DNA from: Tepidiforma thermophila
Lineage (GTDB): Bacteria > Chloroflexota > Dehalococcoidia > Tepidiformales > Tepidiformaceae
Assembly: GCF_002563855.1 (NCBI RefSeq)
Contig: NZ_PDJQ01000001.1
Span: 1,798,001 to 1,862,000, forward strand
Direction of reading: 5' to 3'
Length of the DNA stretch: 64,000 nucleotides
Part shown: positions 57,076 to 64,000 of the stretch, in pieces
Numbering within the stretch: position 1 is the stretch's first letter
Layout: each line of letters starts with the position of its first letter
Made by a program: the position numbers and the translations under genes
The notes under the pieces: model-generated
What the model saw: only the letters and a program-made list of their open reading frames with translations
Told to the model about the DNA's origin: nothing
The model's database searches: none

Positions 57076-58521
57076 GTGCCTGCCGCGTCAGTCTTCACCC
57101 TTCCCCGTCGCGCCCGGCTCCTTCCTGCACTGATTGCCCGTCACCGTGACGACGGCTTCCTCACGCCAGCGTCCGTTGAGGCGGTCGCCCGGGAGCTGGG
57201 TATCCCGGCGGCGGAGGCATGGGAGGCCGCGCGGTCGTCCCACGAGTTCCGTTTCGATGCGCCAGCTGGTGAGCGGGCCTGCGCCGGGATCGCCTGCGCA
57301 CTCCACCCTGGCTATCGCCAGCCCGAGCTGCCCGCCGGCTGCCTGTTTCGCTGCTACGCCCCGCCGGCATCCGGGGACGAGCAGCCCTTCCCGGCGGAGA
57401 TGGTGCGCGAAGCCGGTCCGCTTCTCGGGCCGACCGACCGGACGTGGGCGGGGCTGGAGCGCGCCCGCCGAATCGGGCCGGCCGCAGTCCTCGACGCGAT
57501 TGAAGAGGCCGGGCTGCGCGGTCGCGGCGGCGCCTACTTCCCCACCGCCCGTAAGTGGCGCGCCGCCCTCCGCCACGGGACGCCGATCGCCCTCGTCATG
57601 AACGCAGAGGAGGGGGAGCCCGGTGTCTTCAAGGACCGTGCGCTGCTCTGCCTCCGCCCGGAGCGGGTGGTTGAAGGGCTGGCCATCGCTATGGAGGCTT
57701 TAAAGCCGGCGGTGACCATCGCGTTCATCAACGGCGAAGCCGACCCCGCCGCGGAGGCATTTGAGCTGGCGCTCGCGGACTCGCCGATTGCCGGCCAGGT
57801 TCTGCTCTACCGCGGCGCCGGCGGCTACGTGCTCGGGGAGGAGACCGCGCTCCTGAACGCCATCGAAGGTCGCCGGGCCGTGCCCCGGCCGCGCCCGCCG
57901 CTGCCGGTGGATTCGGGCCTCTTCGGCATGCCGACCGTGGTCAATAATGTCGAAACTCTCGCTGCCGTCGCGGTGATTTTGCGCGAGGGCGCCGCAGCGT
58001 TCCGCGCCCTTGGTGCCCCCGAGGCGCCGGGGACCCGAATCCTCTCGCTCAGCGGCAGGGTTGAGCGCCCGGGAGTATACGAAGTGCCGCTCGGGACACC
58101 GCTTGCGGAGGTCCTCGACCGGGCCGGGGCGCCCGCTCAGGAGCGGGCCGCGGTCCTGTGCGGTGGACCGTCGGGCGGGTTTCTCCCCGGAGGGTTGGCC
58201 GCCCAGCCGGTCCTGCCCGGCCGCTACCACCCGACCGGTGCGATGCTCGGCGCCGGGGGCATCGTGGTGCTTGAAGCCCCGGGCGACATTCGCCGGGCGG
58301 CCCTCACCATGGCCGCCTTCAACGCCGAACAGTCGTGCGGCAAATGCACCCCCTGCCGGGAGGGGACGCCGCTTCTGCTCGAGGCACTGGGGGGCAATCC
58401 CGCCGACCTGGCCGAGGACCTGCTCGACGCCATCCAGCTGGCATCCCTCTGCGGCCTCGGCCAGATGGCAACCGGACCGGTCCGCTCCGCGCTTGCGTTC
58501 TGGCCGGAGGTGTTCTCGTGA
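57076..58521 (+). CDS. NAD-linked formate dehydrogenase beta subunit (compact NuoE fused to NuoF)
   Basis: A 481-residue diaphorase subunit. Residues 1-100 resemble NuoE (helical LLPALIARHRDDGFLTP) with four Cys of its [2Fe-2S] site: C69, C74 (ACAGIACAL) and C89, C93 (CLFRC), but the usual ~36-residue gap between pairs is only 15. NuoF follows: FMN/NAD site GRGGAYFPTARKW, NAEEGEPGVFKDR and GAGGYVLGEETALL. The [4Fe-4S] ligands are SCGKCTPCREG and SLCGLG. It passes electrons between FDH and NAD. The start is GTG 57076; the next gene overlaps by four bases. Confidence 0.92.
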   Translation: MPAASVFTLPRRARLLPALIARHRDDGFLTPASVEAVARELGIPAAEAWEAARSSHEFRFDAPAGERACAGIACALHPGYRQPELPAGCLFRCYAPPASGDEQPFPAEMVREAGPLLGPTDRTWAGLERARRIGPAAVLDAIEEAGLRGRGGAYFPTARKWRAALRHGTPIALVMNAEEGEPGVFKDRALLCLRPERVVEGLAIAMEALKPAVTIAFINGEADPAAEAFELALADSPIAGQVLLYRGAGGYVLGEETALLNAIEGRRAVPRPRPPLPVDSGLFGMPTVVNNVETLAAVAVILREGAAAFRALGAPEAPGTRILSLSGRVERPGVYEVPLGTPLAEVLDRAGAPAQERAAVLCGGPSGGFLPGGLAAQPVLPGRYHPTGAMLGAGGIVVLEAPGDIRRAALTMAAFNAEQSCGKCTPCREGTPLLLEALGGNPADLAEDLLDAIQLASLCGLGQMATGPVRSALAFWPEVFS

Positions 58522-59180
58522 AAGTCGACGGGCGCACCGCCCCGGAGACCGGCAGCATCCTCGATGCCGTGCTCGCGCTCGGCATCCACCTGCCGCACCT
58601 GTGCAAGGACGATAACCTGCCACCGATCGGGGCCTGCCGTACCTGCCTGGTGGAGGCCGATGGCCGGGTTGTCGCGGCCTGCCACACCCCAGCGGCAGGC
58701 GTTAGCGAAGTCCTGACCGCTTCTGAGCGGGTCGCCCGGCTGCGGCGCGAGGTGCTTCGGCTCACGTCTCGGATGCACGGCCGCGAGCCCGATGTGGCGG
58801 GCGGTCCGCGGAGCGGTGAGATCTGGGCAGCGTACGAGGAGCACGGCCTCGAACGCCCGGCGTTTCCGCGGCGCATCCGCGACGGCACCGATGCCACGAG
58901 CCCGTTCTTCGAATTCGAGGAACAGGCCTGCATCCTCTGCGGGCGGTGCGTCACGGCCTGTCAGCAGCTCCAGCACATCGGGGCGATCGGCATCGCCGGG
59001 ACGGCGACTTCGGCCCGCGTCACGCCGGGCGCCGGGGCAACCTTCGCGAGTTCGATCTGCACGGCGTGCGGCTCGTGCGTGGCGGCATGCCCCACGCATG
59101 CCCTGCGTCCGAAGCCGATGAGCGACCCAGCGCAGGCTGGCCGCTCCAGGAGACGAGGAAATGGAACGGAAGACCGTTAG
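58518..59180 (+). CDS. formate dehydrogenase Fe-S subunit (NuoG N-terminus/HoxU-like)
   Basis: A 220-residue electron-transfer subunit. The [2Fe-2S] ferredoxin domain has C29, C40, C43 and C55 (CKDDNLPPIGACRTC; AAC), followed by two [4Fe-4S] ferredoxin motifs, CILCGRCVTAC and CTACGSCVAACP. The NuoG H-x3-C-x2-C-x5-C site is not seen. It links the catalytic subunit and the NuoEF-like subunit. GTG 58518 overlaps the upstream stop; its own end overlaps fdhA by 20 bases, so the three are tightly coupled. Confidence 0.9.
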   Translation: MKVDGRTAPETGSILDAVLALGIHLPHLCKDDNLPPIGACRTCLVEADGRVVAACHTPAAGVSEVLTASERVARLRREVLRLTSRMHGREPDVAGGPRSGEIWAAYEEHGLERPAFPRRIRDGTDATSPFFEFEEQACILCGRCVTACQQLQHIGAIGIAGTATSARVTPGAGATFASSICTACGSCVAACPTHALRPKPMSDPAQAGRSRRRGNGTEDR

Positions 59181-61293
59181 CACCTGCCCGTTCTGCGGCG
59201 TCGGCTGCGGGATCGTGCTGCACACACGCGACGACCGCATCACCTGGGTCGACGACGACCCGGGCAACCCGTCGAGCCGGGGGATGCTCTGCGTGAAAGG
59301 GCGGTTCGGCATCCCCTTTGTCCAGCACCCCGACCGGCTCACGACGCCGCTGGTTCGCCGCGACGGCGAACTTCAGCCCGCGAGCTGGGACGACGCCCTG
59401 GACATCGTGGCCGAGCGGCTCCTTGAGTACCGCGGCGCCTTTGGCAGTTTCGCGAGCGCGAAGGCGACCAACGAGGACGCCTTCGTCCAGCAGAAATTCG
59501 TCCGGCTGGTGATGGGGACCAACAACATCGACCACTGCACCCGGCTCTGCCATTCCCCGAGCGTGGAGGCGATGCTGGTCCAGCTTGGCAGCGGGGCAAC
59601 GAGCAACTCCTACATCGACTACGAGGAGGCATCGTGCCTGGTCGTCGTCGGGTGCGACCCTGATTCGAACCACCCGGTCATCGCCTCGAGGATGCGCAAG
59701 GCGGTCGACGATTACGGGACGAAACTGGTGGTCGTCAACCCGAAGCGGATCGACCTCGCAGAGCGGGCCGACGTCTTCCTGCAGCCTGCGCCCGGGACCG
59801 ATGTCGCCCTTTTCAACGGCATGGCCCGCGCCATCCTCGATGATGGCCTTGAGGACCGGGAATTCATCGCCGCACGGACCGAGGGGTTCGAAGCCTGGCG
59901 GGCGGTGGTGATAGAACGGACCGTGGAGGAGTACGCCCAGGCGTGCGGGGTGGACCCGCACGCACTCCGGCTGGCCGCCCGCCTGTATGCCCGGCCGCCG
60001 GCCCGGCGCGGCCTGCCCGCGGATGAGCGCCCGGGGAGCTGCCTCGCCTGGGGCATGGGTATCACCCAGCACACCCACGGGACGGATAACGCGCATGCGC
60101 TCATCAATTTGGCGCTGCTCGCGGGCCAGCTGGGCCGGCCGGGCTGCGGGATTTCGCCGCTGCGCGGTCAGAACAACGTGCAGGGCTGCGGGGATGCCGG
60201 CTGCATCCCGGATTCGCTGCCCGGGTACCAGCCGTACCGGGATGACGTTGCCGCGCGCTTTGAAGAGGCCTGGAATGCCGGCATTCCCCGCGAGCCGGGC
60301 ATCAAAGCAACCGACATGGTCGAGCGCATCGCGACCGGCGAGATCCGGGCGATGTACATCGTCGGCGAGAACCCGCTGCTGTCAGAACCGAACCTGGCAC
60401 ACGCGGGCGATCTTTTTCGTCGGCTCGAGTTTCTCGTCGTCCAGGACCTGTTCCTTCACGAGACCGCAGAGCTTGCCGACGTGGTATTGCCCGCCTGCTC
60501 GTTTGCGGAAAAGGACGGGACGTTTACCAACAGCGAGCGAAGGGTGCAGCGGGTGCGCCAAGCCGTCCCGCGGGTCGGACAGTCCCGGCCGGACTGGGAG
60601 ATCATCTGTGACCTGGCCCGGCGGATGGCGCCGCGCGTGGGGGTCGACCTCGGCCAGTTCGCGTACCGCTCGCCTGCGGAGATTTTCGCCGAGATGGCGC
60701 GGCTCACGCCGCAGCTCCGGGGCATCAGCTATGAGCAGCTGGACCGCGAGGGCGGCATCCAGTGGCCCTGCCCGTCGGCCGATCACCCGGGCACGCGTTT
60801 CCTCTATGCAGAGAGCTTCCCGCGGGGGCGCGGAAGATTTGTGCCCGTCCGGCAGGCTACGCCGGCTGCCGAACTGCCCGATGCGGATTACCCGCTCATC
60901 CTCAACACTGGCCGGGTGCTCTACCACTGGCACGGCGGCACCCTGACCCGGCGCGTCCAGGCCCTGATGGACCAGGTGAGCGAGGTGCCGGTGACCATCC
61001 ACCCCGGCGATGCGGAGAGGCTTGGCATTGCCGACGGCGATGAGGTGGTAGTCCGCTCACGTCGCGGGCGGCTGACCGGGAGAGCCGTCGTCACCGATGC
61101 TGTGCGGACTGGCTCGGTATTCGTTCCGTTCGTCAAACTTCGCGAGAGCGCCGCCAACTTCCTGACGAACAACGCCTACGATGAACCCTCTCGCATCCCG
61201 GAGTACAAGGTCTGCGCGGTGCGGGTGGAAAAGAAGCGGCCCTGGGACGCAGCGCTTACCGGCGGGTGGCCCACTGCTTCGCGTGATAAGTGA
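59161..61293 (+). CDS. fdhA: formate dehydrogenase catalytic alpha subunit (Cys-containing, molybdopterin)
   Basis: A 710-residue Mo/W bis-pterin oxidoreductase that oxidises formate to CO2 (or the reverse). The N-terminal [4Fe-4S] motif is CPFCGVGC. The active site reads [17 protein letters not shown], with Cys in place of selenocysteine in R-x-U-H-G-P-S, and conserved His following. Mid-domains: [20 protein letters not shown] and [13 protein letters not shown]. The C-terminal dinucleotide-binding part has [18 protein letters not shown]. No Tat signal, so cytoplasmic with the subunits above. GGAG precedes the ATG. It converges with hemB with a 38-base overlap. Confidence 0.93.
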   Translation: MERKTVSTCPFCGVGCGIVLHTRDDRITWVDDDPGNPSSRGMLCVKGRFGIPFVQHPDRLTTPLVRRDGELQPASWDDALDIVAERLLEYRGAFGSFASAKATNEDAFVQQKFVRLVMGTNNIDHCTRLCHSPSVEAMLVQLGSGATSNSYIDYEEASCLVVVGCDPDSNHPVIASRMRKAVDDYGTKLVVVNPKRIDLAERADVFLQPAPGTDVALFNGMARAILDDGLEDREFIAARTEGFEAWRAVVIERTVEEYAQACGVDPHALRLAARLYARPPARRGLPADERPGSCLAWGMGITQHTHGTDNAHALINLALLAGQLGRPGCGISPLRGQNNVQGCGDAGCIPDSLPGYQPYRDDVAARFEEAWNAGIPREPGIKATDMVERIATGEIRAMYIVGENPLLSEPNLAHAGDLFRRLEFLVVQDLFLHETAELADVVLPACSFAEKDGTFTNSERRVQRVRQAVPRVGQSRPDWEIICDLARRMAPRVGVDLGQFAYRSPAEIFAEMARLTPQLRGISYEQLDREGGIQWPCPSADHPGTRFLYAESFPRGRGRFVPVRQATPAAELPDADYPLILNTGRVLYHWHGGTLTRRVQALMDQVSEVPVTIHPGDAERLGIADGDEVVVRSRRGRLTGRAVVTDAVRTGSVFVPFVKLRESAANFLTNNAYDEPSRIPEYKVCAVRVEKKRPWDAALTGGWPTASRDK

Positions 61294-62248
61294 TGACGAT
61301 ATCGGCCCCGGCCCGGCGGATACCCGTGAGAGTCTCGTCGACCACGCGGTCGAGGTCAATCCAGCCATTCTGGGCCGCGGCCATGACCATCGCGTACTCG
61401 CCGCTCACGTTATAGGCGGCAACCGGGACCGTCGTCCGCTCGCGAACGGCACGGATGATGTCGAGGTAGGGGAGCGCGGGCTTGACCATCACCATATCCG
61501 CGCCCTGCTCGAGGTCGGCGAATACCTCGCCGAGCGCCATCCGCGCGTTGGCAGGGTCCATCTGGTAGCCGCGCCGGTCGCCGAAGGCAGGTGCGCTGTC
61601 GGCAGCTTCGCGGAACGGGCCGTAGAACCCGCTCGCGAACTTCGCCGCATACGAGAGGATGGGGACCGTCGCAAACCCTGCGGCGTCGAGCGCGCGCCGG
61701 ATGGCAAGCACGCGGCCGTCCATCATGTCGCTCGGCGCAATGACGTCGGCGCCCGCGCGCGCCAGCGAGACCGACGTTTCGGCGAGGAGCGGGAGCGCCG
61801 CGTCGTTGTCGACGGAGCCATCGGCGGAAAGGGGGCCGCAGTGCCCATGGCTGGTGTACTCGCAGAGGCAGACGTCGGCCATGATGACCAGGTCCGGCGC
61901 AGCGTCCTTCAGCCTGCCGATGGCCTGCTGGACGATGCCGTCGGCAGCCCACGCCCCGCTCCCGAGGTCATCCTTGGCTGCCGGGAGTCCGAACAGCATC
62001 ACGCCGCCGATACCCAGCCGGGCGAGGTCGCGGGCTTCATCTGCCAGCGCGTCCAGCCCGAGCCGGTCCTGCCCTGGCATCGAGGGAATGGGCTGGCGAC
62101 CGGAGAGTCCGGCCTCGACGAAGAGCGGGTAGATGAGGTGCGACGGGGTGAGCTCGTTCTCGCGGACGAGCCGGCGCATCGCTTCCGTCGAGCGGAGCCG
62201 GCGATGACGGGCGAAGGTCCCGAGTTGCATCGGTTGCCAGTCTAGCAT
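61256..62248 (-). CDS. hemB: delta-aminolevulinic acid dehydratase (porphobilinogen synthase)
   Basis: A 330-residue enzyme that condenses two 5-aminolevulinate to porphobilinogen, in heme, siroheme and B12 synthesis. The Zn-type active site is [15 protein letters not shown], with Cys127, Cys129, Cys137. The Schiff-base Lys lies in [19 protein letters not shown] and [12 protein letters not shown]. Start ATG 62248 has a GGGGG site; ATG 62230 is possible. It may supply siroheme to the neighbouring nitrite/sulfite reductase and B12 to CarH. Confidence 0.95.
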   Translation of the reverse strand: MLDWQPMQLGTFARHRRLRSTEAMRRLVRENELTPSHLIYPLFVEAGLSGRQPIPSMPGQDRLGLDALADEARDLARLGIGGVMLFGLPAAKDDLGSGAWAADGIVQQAIGRLKDAAPDLVIMADVCLCEYTSHGHCGPLSADGSVDNDAALPLLAETSVSLARAGADVIAPSDMMDGRVLAIRRALDAAGFATVPILSYAAKFASGFYGPFREAADSAPAFGDRRGYQMDPANARMALGEVFADLEQGADMVMVKPALPYLDIIRAVRERTTVPVAAYNVSGEYAMVMAAAQNGWIDLDRVVDETLTGIRRAGADIVITYHAKQWATRR

Positions 62249-62307
62249 CGGTGAACCCCCGGAGGGCGAGATGAGCGAGGGGCGGTATCCTGTGGAGCCA
62301 GGGAACG

Positions 62308-62994
62308 ATGGAACGACGGTTGCCGCCGCAGTATGAAGGCTGGCAGGCGCACGAGGGGCGCATGCGCCGGATGACCACGCCAGAGCTGGTCGCCGAGGTG
62401 CAGGACGGCTCGCCCGAGCGGCGGCTGGCTGCGCTGTCGGTCATTAACCTTGCAGATGTTGACCCCTCGGTTGTCCGCGACTGGATTCGAACCCTTCCAG
62501 ATGCCGAAGCGAACGAACTCGCGGGGGCAATCCCCGTGCTCTCCCCTGATGGCACCTGCAACGATGATGCGCGCTGGGCTGCGCTCGCACGTGAGGGATA
62601 CGATGCCCGGCGGCTGCCGACCTTCCTCGTCGTCCTCATGGCCTCGCTCGAGGCGATGGAGTCCCGGGGCTGTCCCGGCGCAGCCTTCGAGTGGGAGCAA
62701 ACCGCCGACTGGCTCGGCGACATCTTCGACCGGCTTGCGGCAGCTGGCGATGAAGACGCTCTGGACGACATTTCGCTCTTCGTCTTCGAGAACTACCTCG
62801 ACCGGGACGCCATGTTCGAAGCGTTCTGCGGCGTCATCGTCCGGCACGAATGGTTTGCGCAGGAAGTGAGTGCAAACCCCTCAGTCTACCTGGCGAGACT
62901 CCCGGAAGAACGCCAGCGCCGCGCCCTCCTCGAAGCAGCCCAGGCTGGCGGGCTCCCGTTCGAGGTTGCCTGGTTTAACCTGCGCGGGAGCTGA
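62308..62994 (+). CDS. hypothetical protein
   Basis: A 228-residue soluble, acidic and mostly helical protein: [40 protein letters not shown] and [20 protein letters not shown]. It may form HEAT-like helical pairs; not recognised. It lies between two minus-strand genes as a single plus-strand gene, divergent from hemB by 59 bases and convergent with the reductase gene (17 bases between ends). Confidence 0.62.
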   Translation: MERRLPPQYEGWQAHEGRMRRMTTPELVAEVQDGSPERRLAALSVINLADVDPSVVRDWIRTLPDAEANELAGAIPVLSPDGTCNDDARWAALAREGYDARRLPTFLVVLMASLEAMESRGCPGAAFEWEQTADWLGDIFDRLAAAGDEDALDDISLFVFENYLDRDAMFEAFCGVIVRHEWFAQEVSANPSVYLARLPEERQRRALLEAAQAGGLPFEVAWFNLRGS

Positions 62995-63011
62995 CCGCAC
63001 CGGAGCCGACG

Positions 63012-64000
63012 TCAGACGGCGCATTCTCCTTCCCCGCGCTGCAGGCGGTAGAGTTCGAGCCGGTTCCAGTCGATGAACATCCCGCGGTTGTCTTCCGTGA
63101 ACTCGCCCGGGATGCAGAGGTCCGCGATTGCACGTTCGAACGGCTCCGGCCCGACGCGGTCGAAGAACGCATTGAACGTCTCTCCCGGCTGGCGCTCGGC
63201 TTCGTAGAGGCGGATGAACCGTTCGACGGCATCGGGCCCCCGCTTCGCGGGCAGCCGCACTTTCAGCTGCTGCGCCAGCCGCAGCTCGCCGTTGTCGTAG
63301 TTGCCGCCGATGAAGACATGGTAGGCCGGGAGCTGGTGCTCCCCGACCTTCATGGCCGCGCCGTGAAACCCGATAGTGGCGATGTGGTGCTGCCCGCAGC
63401 TGTTCGGGCAGCCGCTCATCTTGATGTGAATCTGTTTGGTGAGCGGGTCGGTAATCTTCATCGCCTCGACGCGCTCCTGGATCGCCTGGTTCAGCCCCAT
63501 CGACGACGTGATGCCCAGCTTGCAGCTGTCGGTCCCCGGGCAGCTCACGACGTCGGTAATCGTCTGGGCCCCGACATCTGCCAGCCCGAGCTCCTTCAGC
63601 CGGGAGTACACCTCGTAGAGGCTTTCATCCCGGACCCAGCGGAGCACGATGTTCTGCCCGATGGTCGTCCGGGCGTAGCCTCCGGTGTACTCCCGCATGA
63701 TGGCTGCGAGGCCGCGGAACTGCTCTGGCCGCAGGTCGCCGCGATGCACTTTGACTTCGACCGCGCTGAACCCCTGCTGCTTCTGTGGCCGAACGTTGGC
63801 GGCAACGAACGCGGTGAATTCGCGGTGGTCGCCGTTCGGCTGCTGATAGTGCGGGCGCCGGGCGGGTGCGTTCGCCTCCTCGTCGTGGACGAAAAGGAGT
63901 GGGTCGGGACGGAAGTCCCGCCCGACGGTCCAGTCGCCCTCGAGCTCCTCCTCGACCATCCGGCGGAACTCGTCGATGCCAACCCGGTCGACAAGGAACT
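63012..64000 (-). CDS. nitrite/sulfite reductase, siroheme type (5' part outside window)
   Basis: C-terminal ~330 residues of a ferredoxin-dependent nitrite or sulfite reductase; the frame is open to base 64000 so the N-terminus lies beyond the window. The second half-repeat holds ferredoxin-like domains, and the siroheme-[4Fe-4S] ligands CPGTDSCKLGI and MSGCPNSCGQHHI (C-x5-C and C-x3-C). Basic residues for anion binding occur (GYARTTIGQNIVLRW). It reduces nitrite to ammonium or sulfite to sulfide with six electrons. Sulfite versus nitrite cannot be decided without the N-terminus. Convergent with the hypothetical gene. Confidence 0.92.
   Translation of the reverse strand, partial: FLVDRVGIDEFRRMVEEELEGDWTVGRDFRPDPLLFVHDEEANAPARRPHYQQPNGDHREFTAFVAANVRPQKQQGFSAVEVKVHRGDLRPEQFRGLAAIMREYTGGYARTTIGQNIVLRWVRDESLYEVYSRLKELGLADVGAQTITDVVSCPGTDSCKLGITSSMGLNQAIQERVEAMKITDPLTKQIHIKMSGCPNSCGQHHIATIGFHGAAMKVGEHQLPAYHVFIGGNYDNGELRLAQQLKVRLPAKRGPDAVERFIRLYEAERQPGETFNAFFDRVGPEPFERAIADLCIPGEFTEDNRGMFIDWNRLELYRLQRGEGECAV

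Noticed and set aside
1-64000. CRISPR array, insertion sequence, prophage or integrated element
   Set aside because: No regular repeats, transposase, integrase or phage gene seen; the tRNA genes show no flanking direct repeat or integrase.

Overview
This is a GC-rich stretch (roughly two thirds G+C by eye) of a bacterial chromosome, densely packed with mostly housekeeping and metabolic genes. It has no rRNA, insertion sequence, prophage or CRISPR array. Gene content (fused-gamma 2-oxoacid:ferredoxin oxidoreductase, Rel, ComM, HD-GYP proteins, an NTVP-tagged SipW-like secretion locus, NAD-coupled formate dehydrogenase) and frequent GTG/TTG starts suggest a high-GC Chloroflexota, possibly a Dehalococcoidia relative such as Tepidiforma. 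That assignment is inference from style and gene families, not from a marker gene.

Layout. 1-5.6 kb: small unknown gene, CheX, DnaJ/zinc-finger membrane protein, hisS, divergent rel. 5.6-11.6 kb: a small membrane protein behind an SOS-like dyad, comM, hydrolase, lipoprotein, cytidylate-kinase-like protein, tandem HD-GYP. 11.9-16 kb: korAB between two CBS-domain genes. 16-27.6 kb: LysR, PHP, DinB-like, transglycosylase, two alpha/beta hydrolases, VanY-type peptidase, crotonase, P-loop kinase, duplicated-barrel protein, IscA/ErpA, EamA transporter, endonuclease III-like glycosylase, TatA, XdhC. 27.6-30.7 kb: a four-gene export operon. 30.7-33.5 kb: pheA, two TrkA-type proteins, universal stress protein, biotin-carrier protein. 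33.5-34.0 kb: a 517-bp gap rich in hairpins. 34-47 kb: SDR, asd, crotonase, murJ, GH38 mannosidase, hydrolase, TetR, cyclase, lipoprotein peptidase, two tRNA-Glu, CcdA. 47-51.2 kb: tRNA-Ala and a peptide ABC transporter (two permeases and a binding protein, no ATPases). 51.5-56.5 kb: purU and a light-responsive locus. 57-64 kb: formate dehydrogenase operon, hemB, unknown gene, and a nitrite/sulfite reductase cut by the window end.

Two loci stand out. (1) At 27.7-30.7 kb a SipW-like (S26B) signal peptidase is fused in frame to a DUF5305-like membrane domain. It is co-encoded with three exported proteins that carry the same A-A-x-N-T-V-P-x-T block just after the signal-peptide core. Two of them are small paralogous beta-rich proteins and one has RTX-like calcium-binding repeats. 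This looks like a dedicated export/processing and surface-assembly system. (2) At 53-56.5 kb a CarH/LitR-type B12 photoreceptor (W-x9-E-H motif) is divergent from a CrtI-like desaturase. The 64-bp spacer holds three head-to-tail 11-bp repeats matching the CarH operator pattern, and promoters that place both +1 sites on the ATG (predicted leaderless mRNAs). A similar repeat array occurs in the otherwise empty gap at 33.9 kb.
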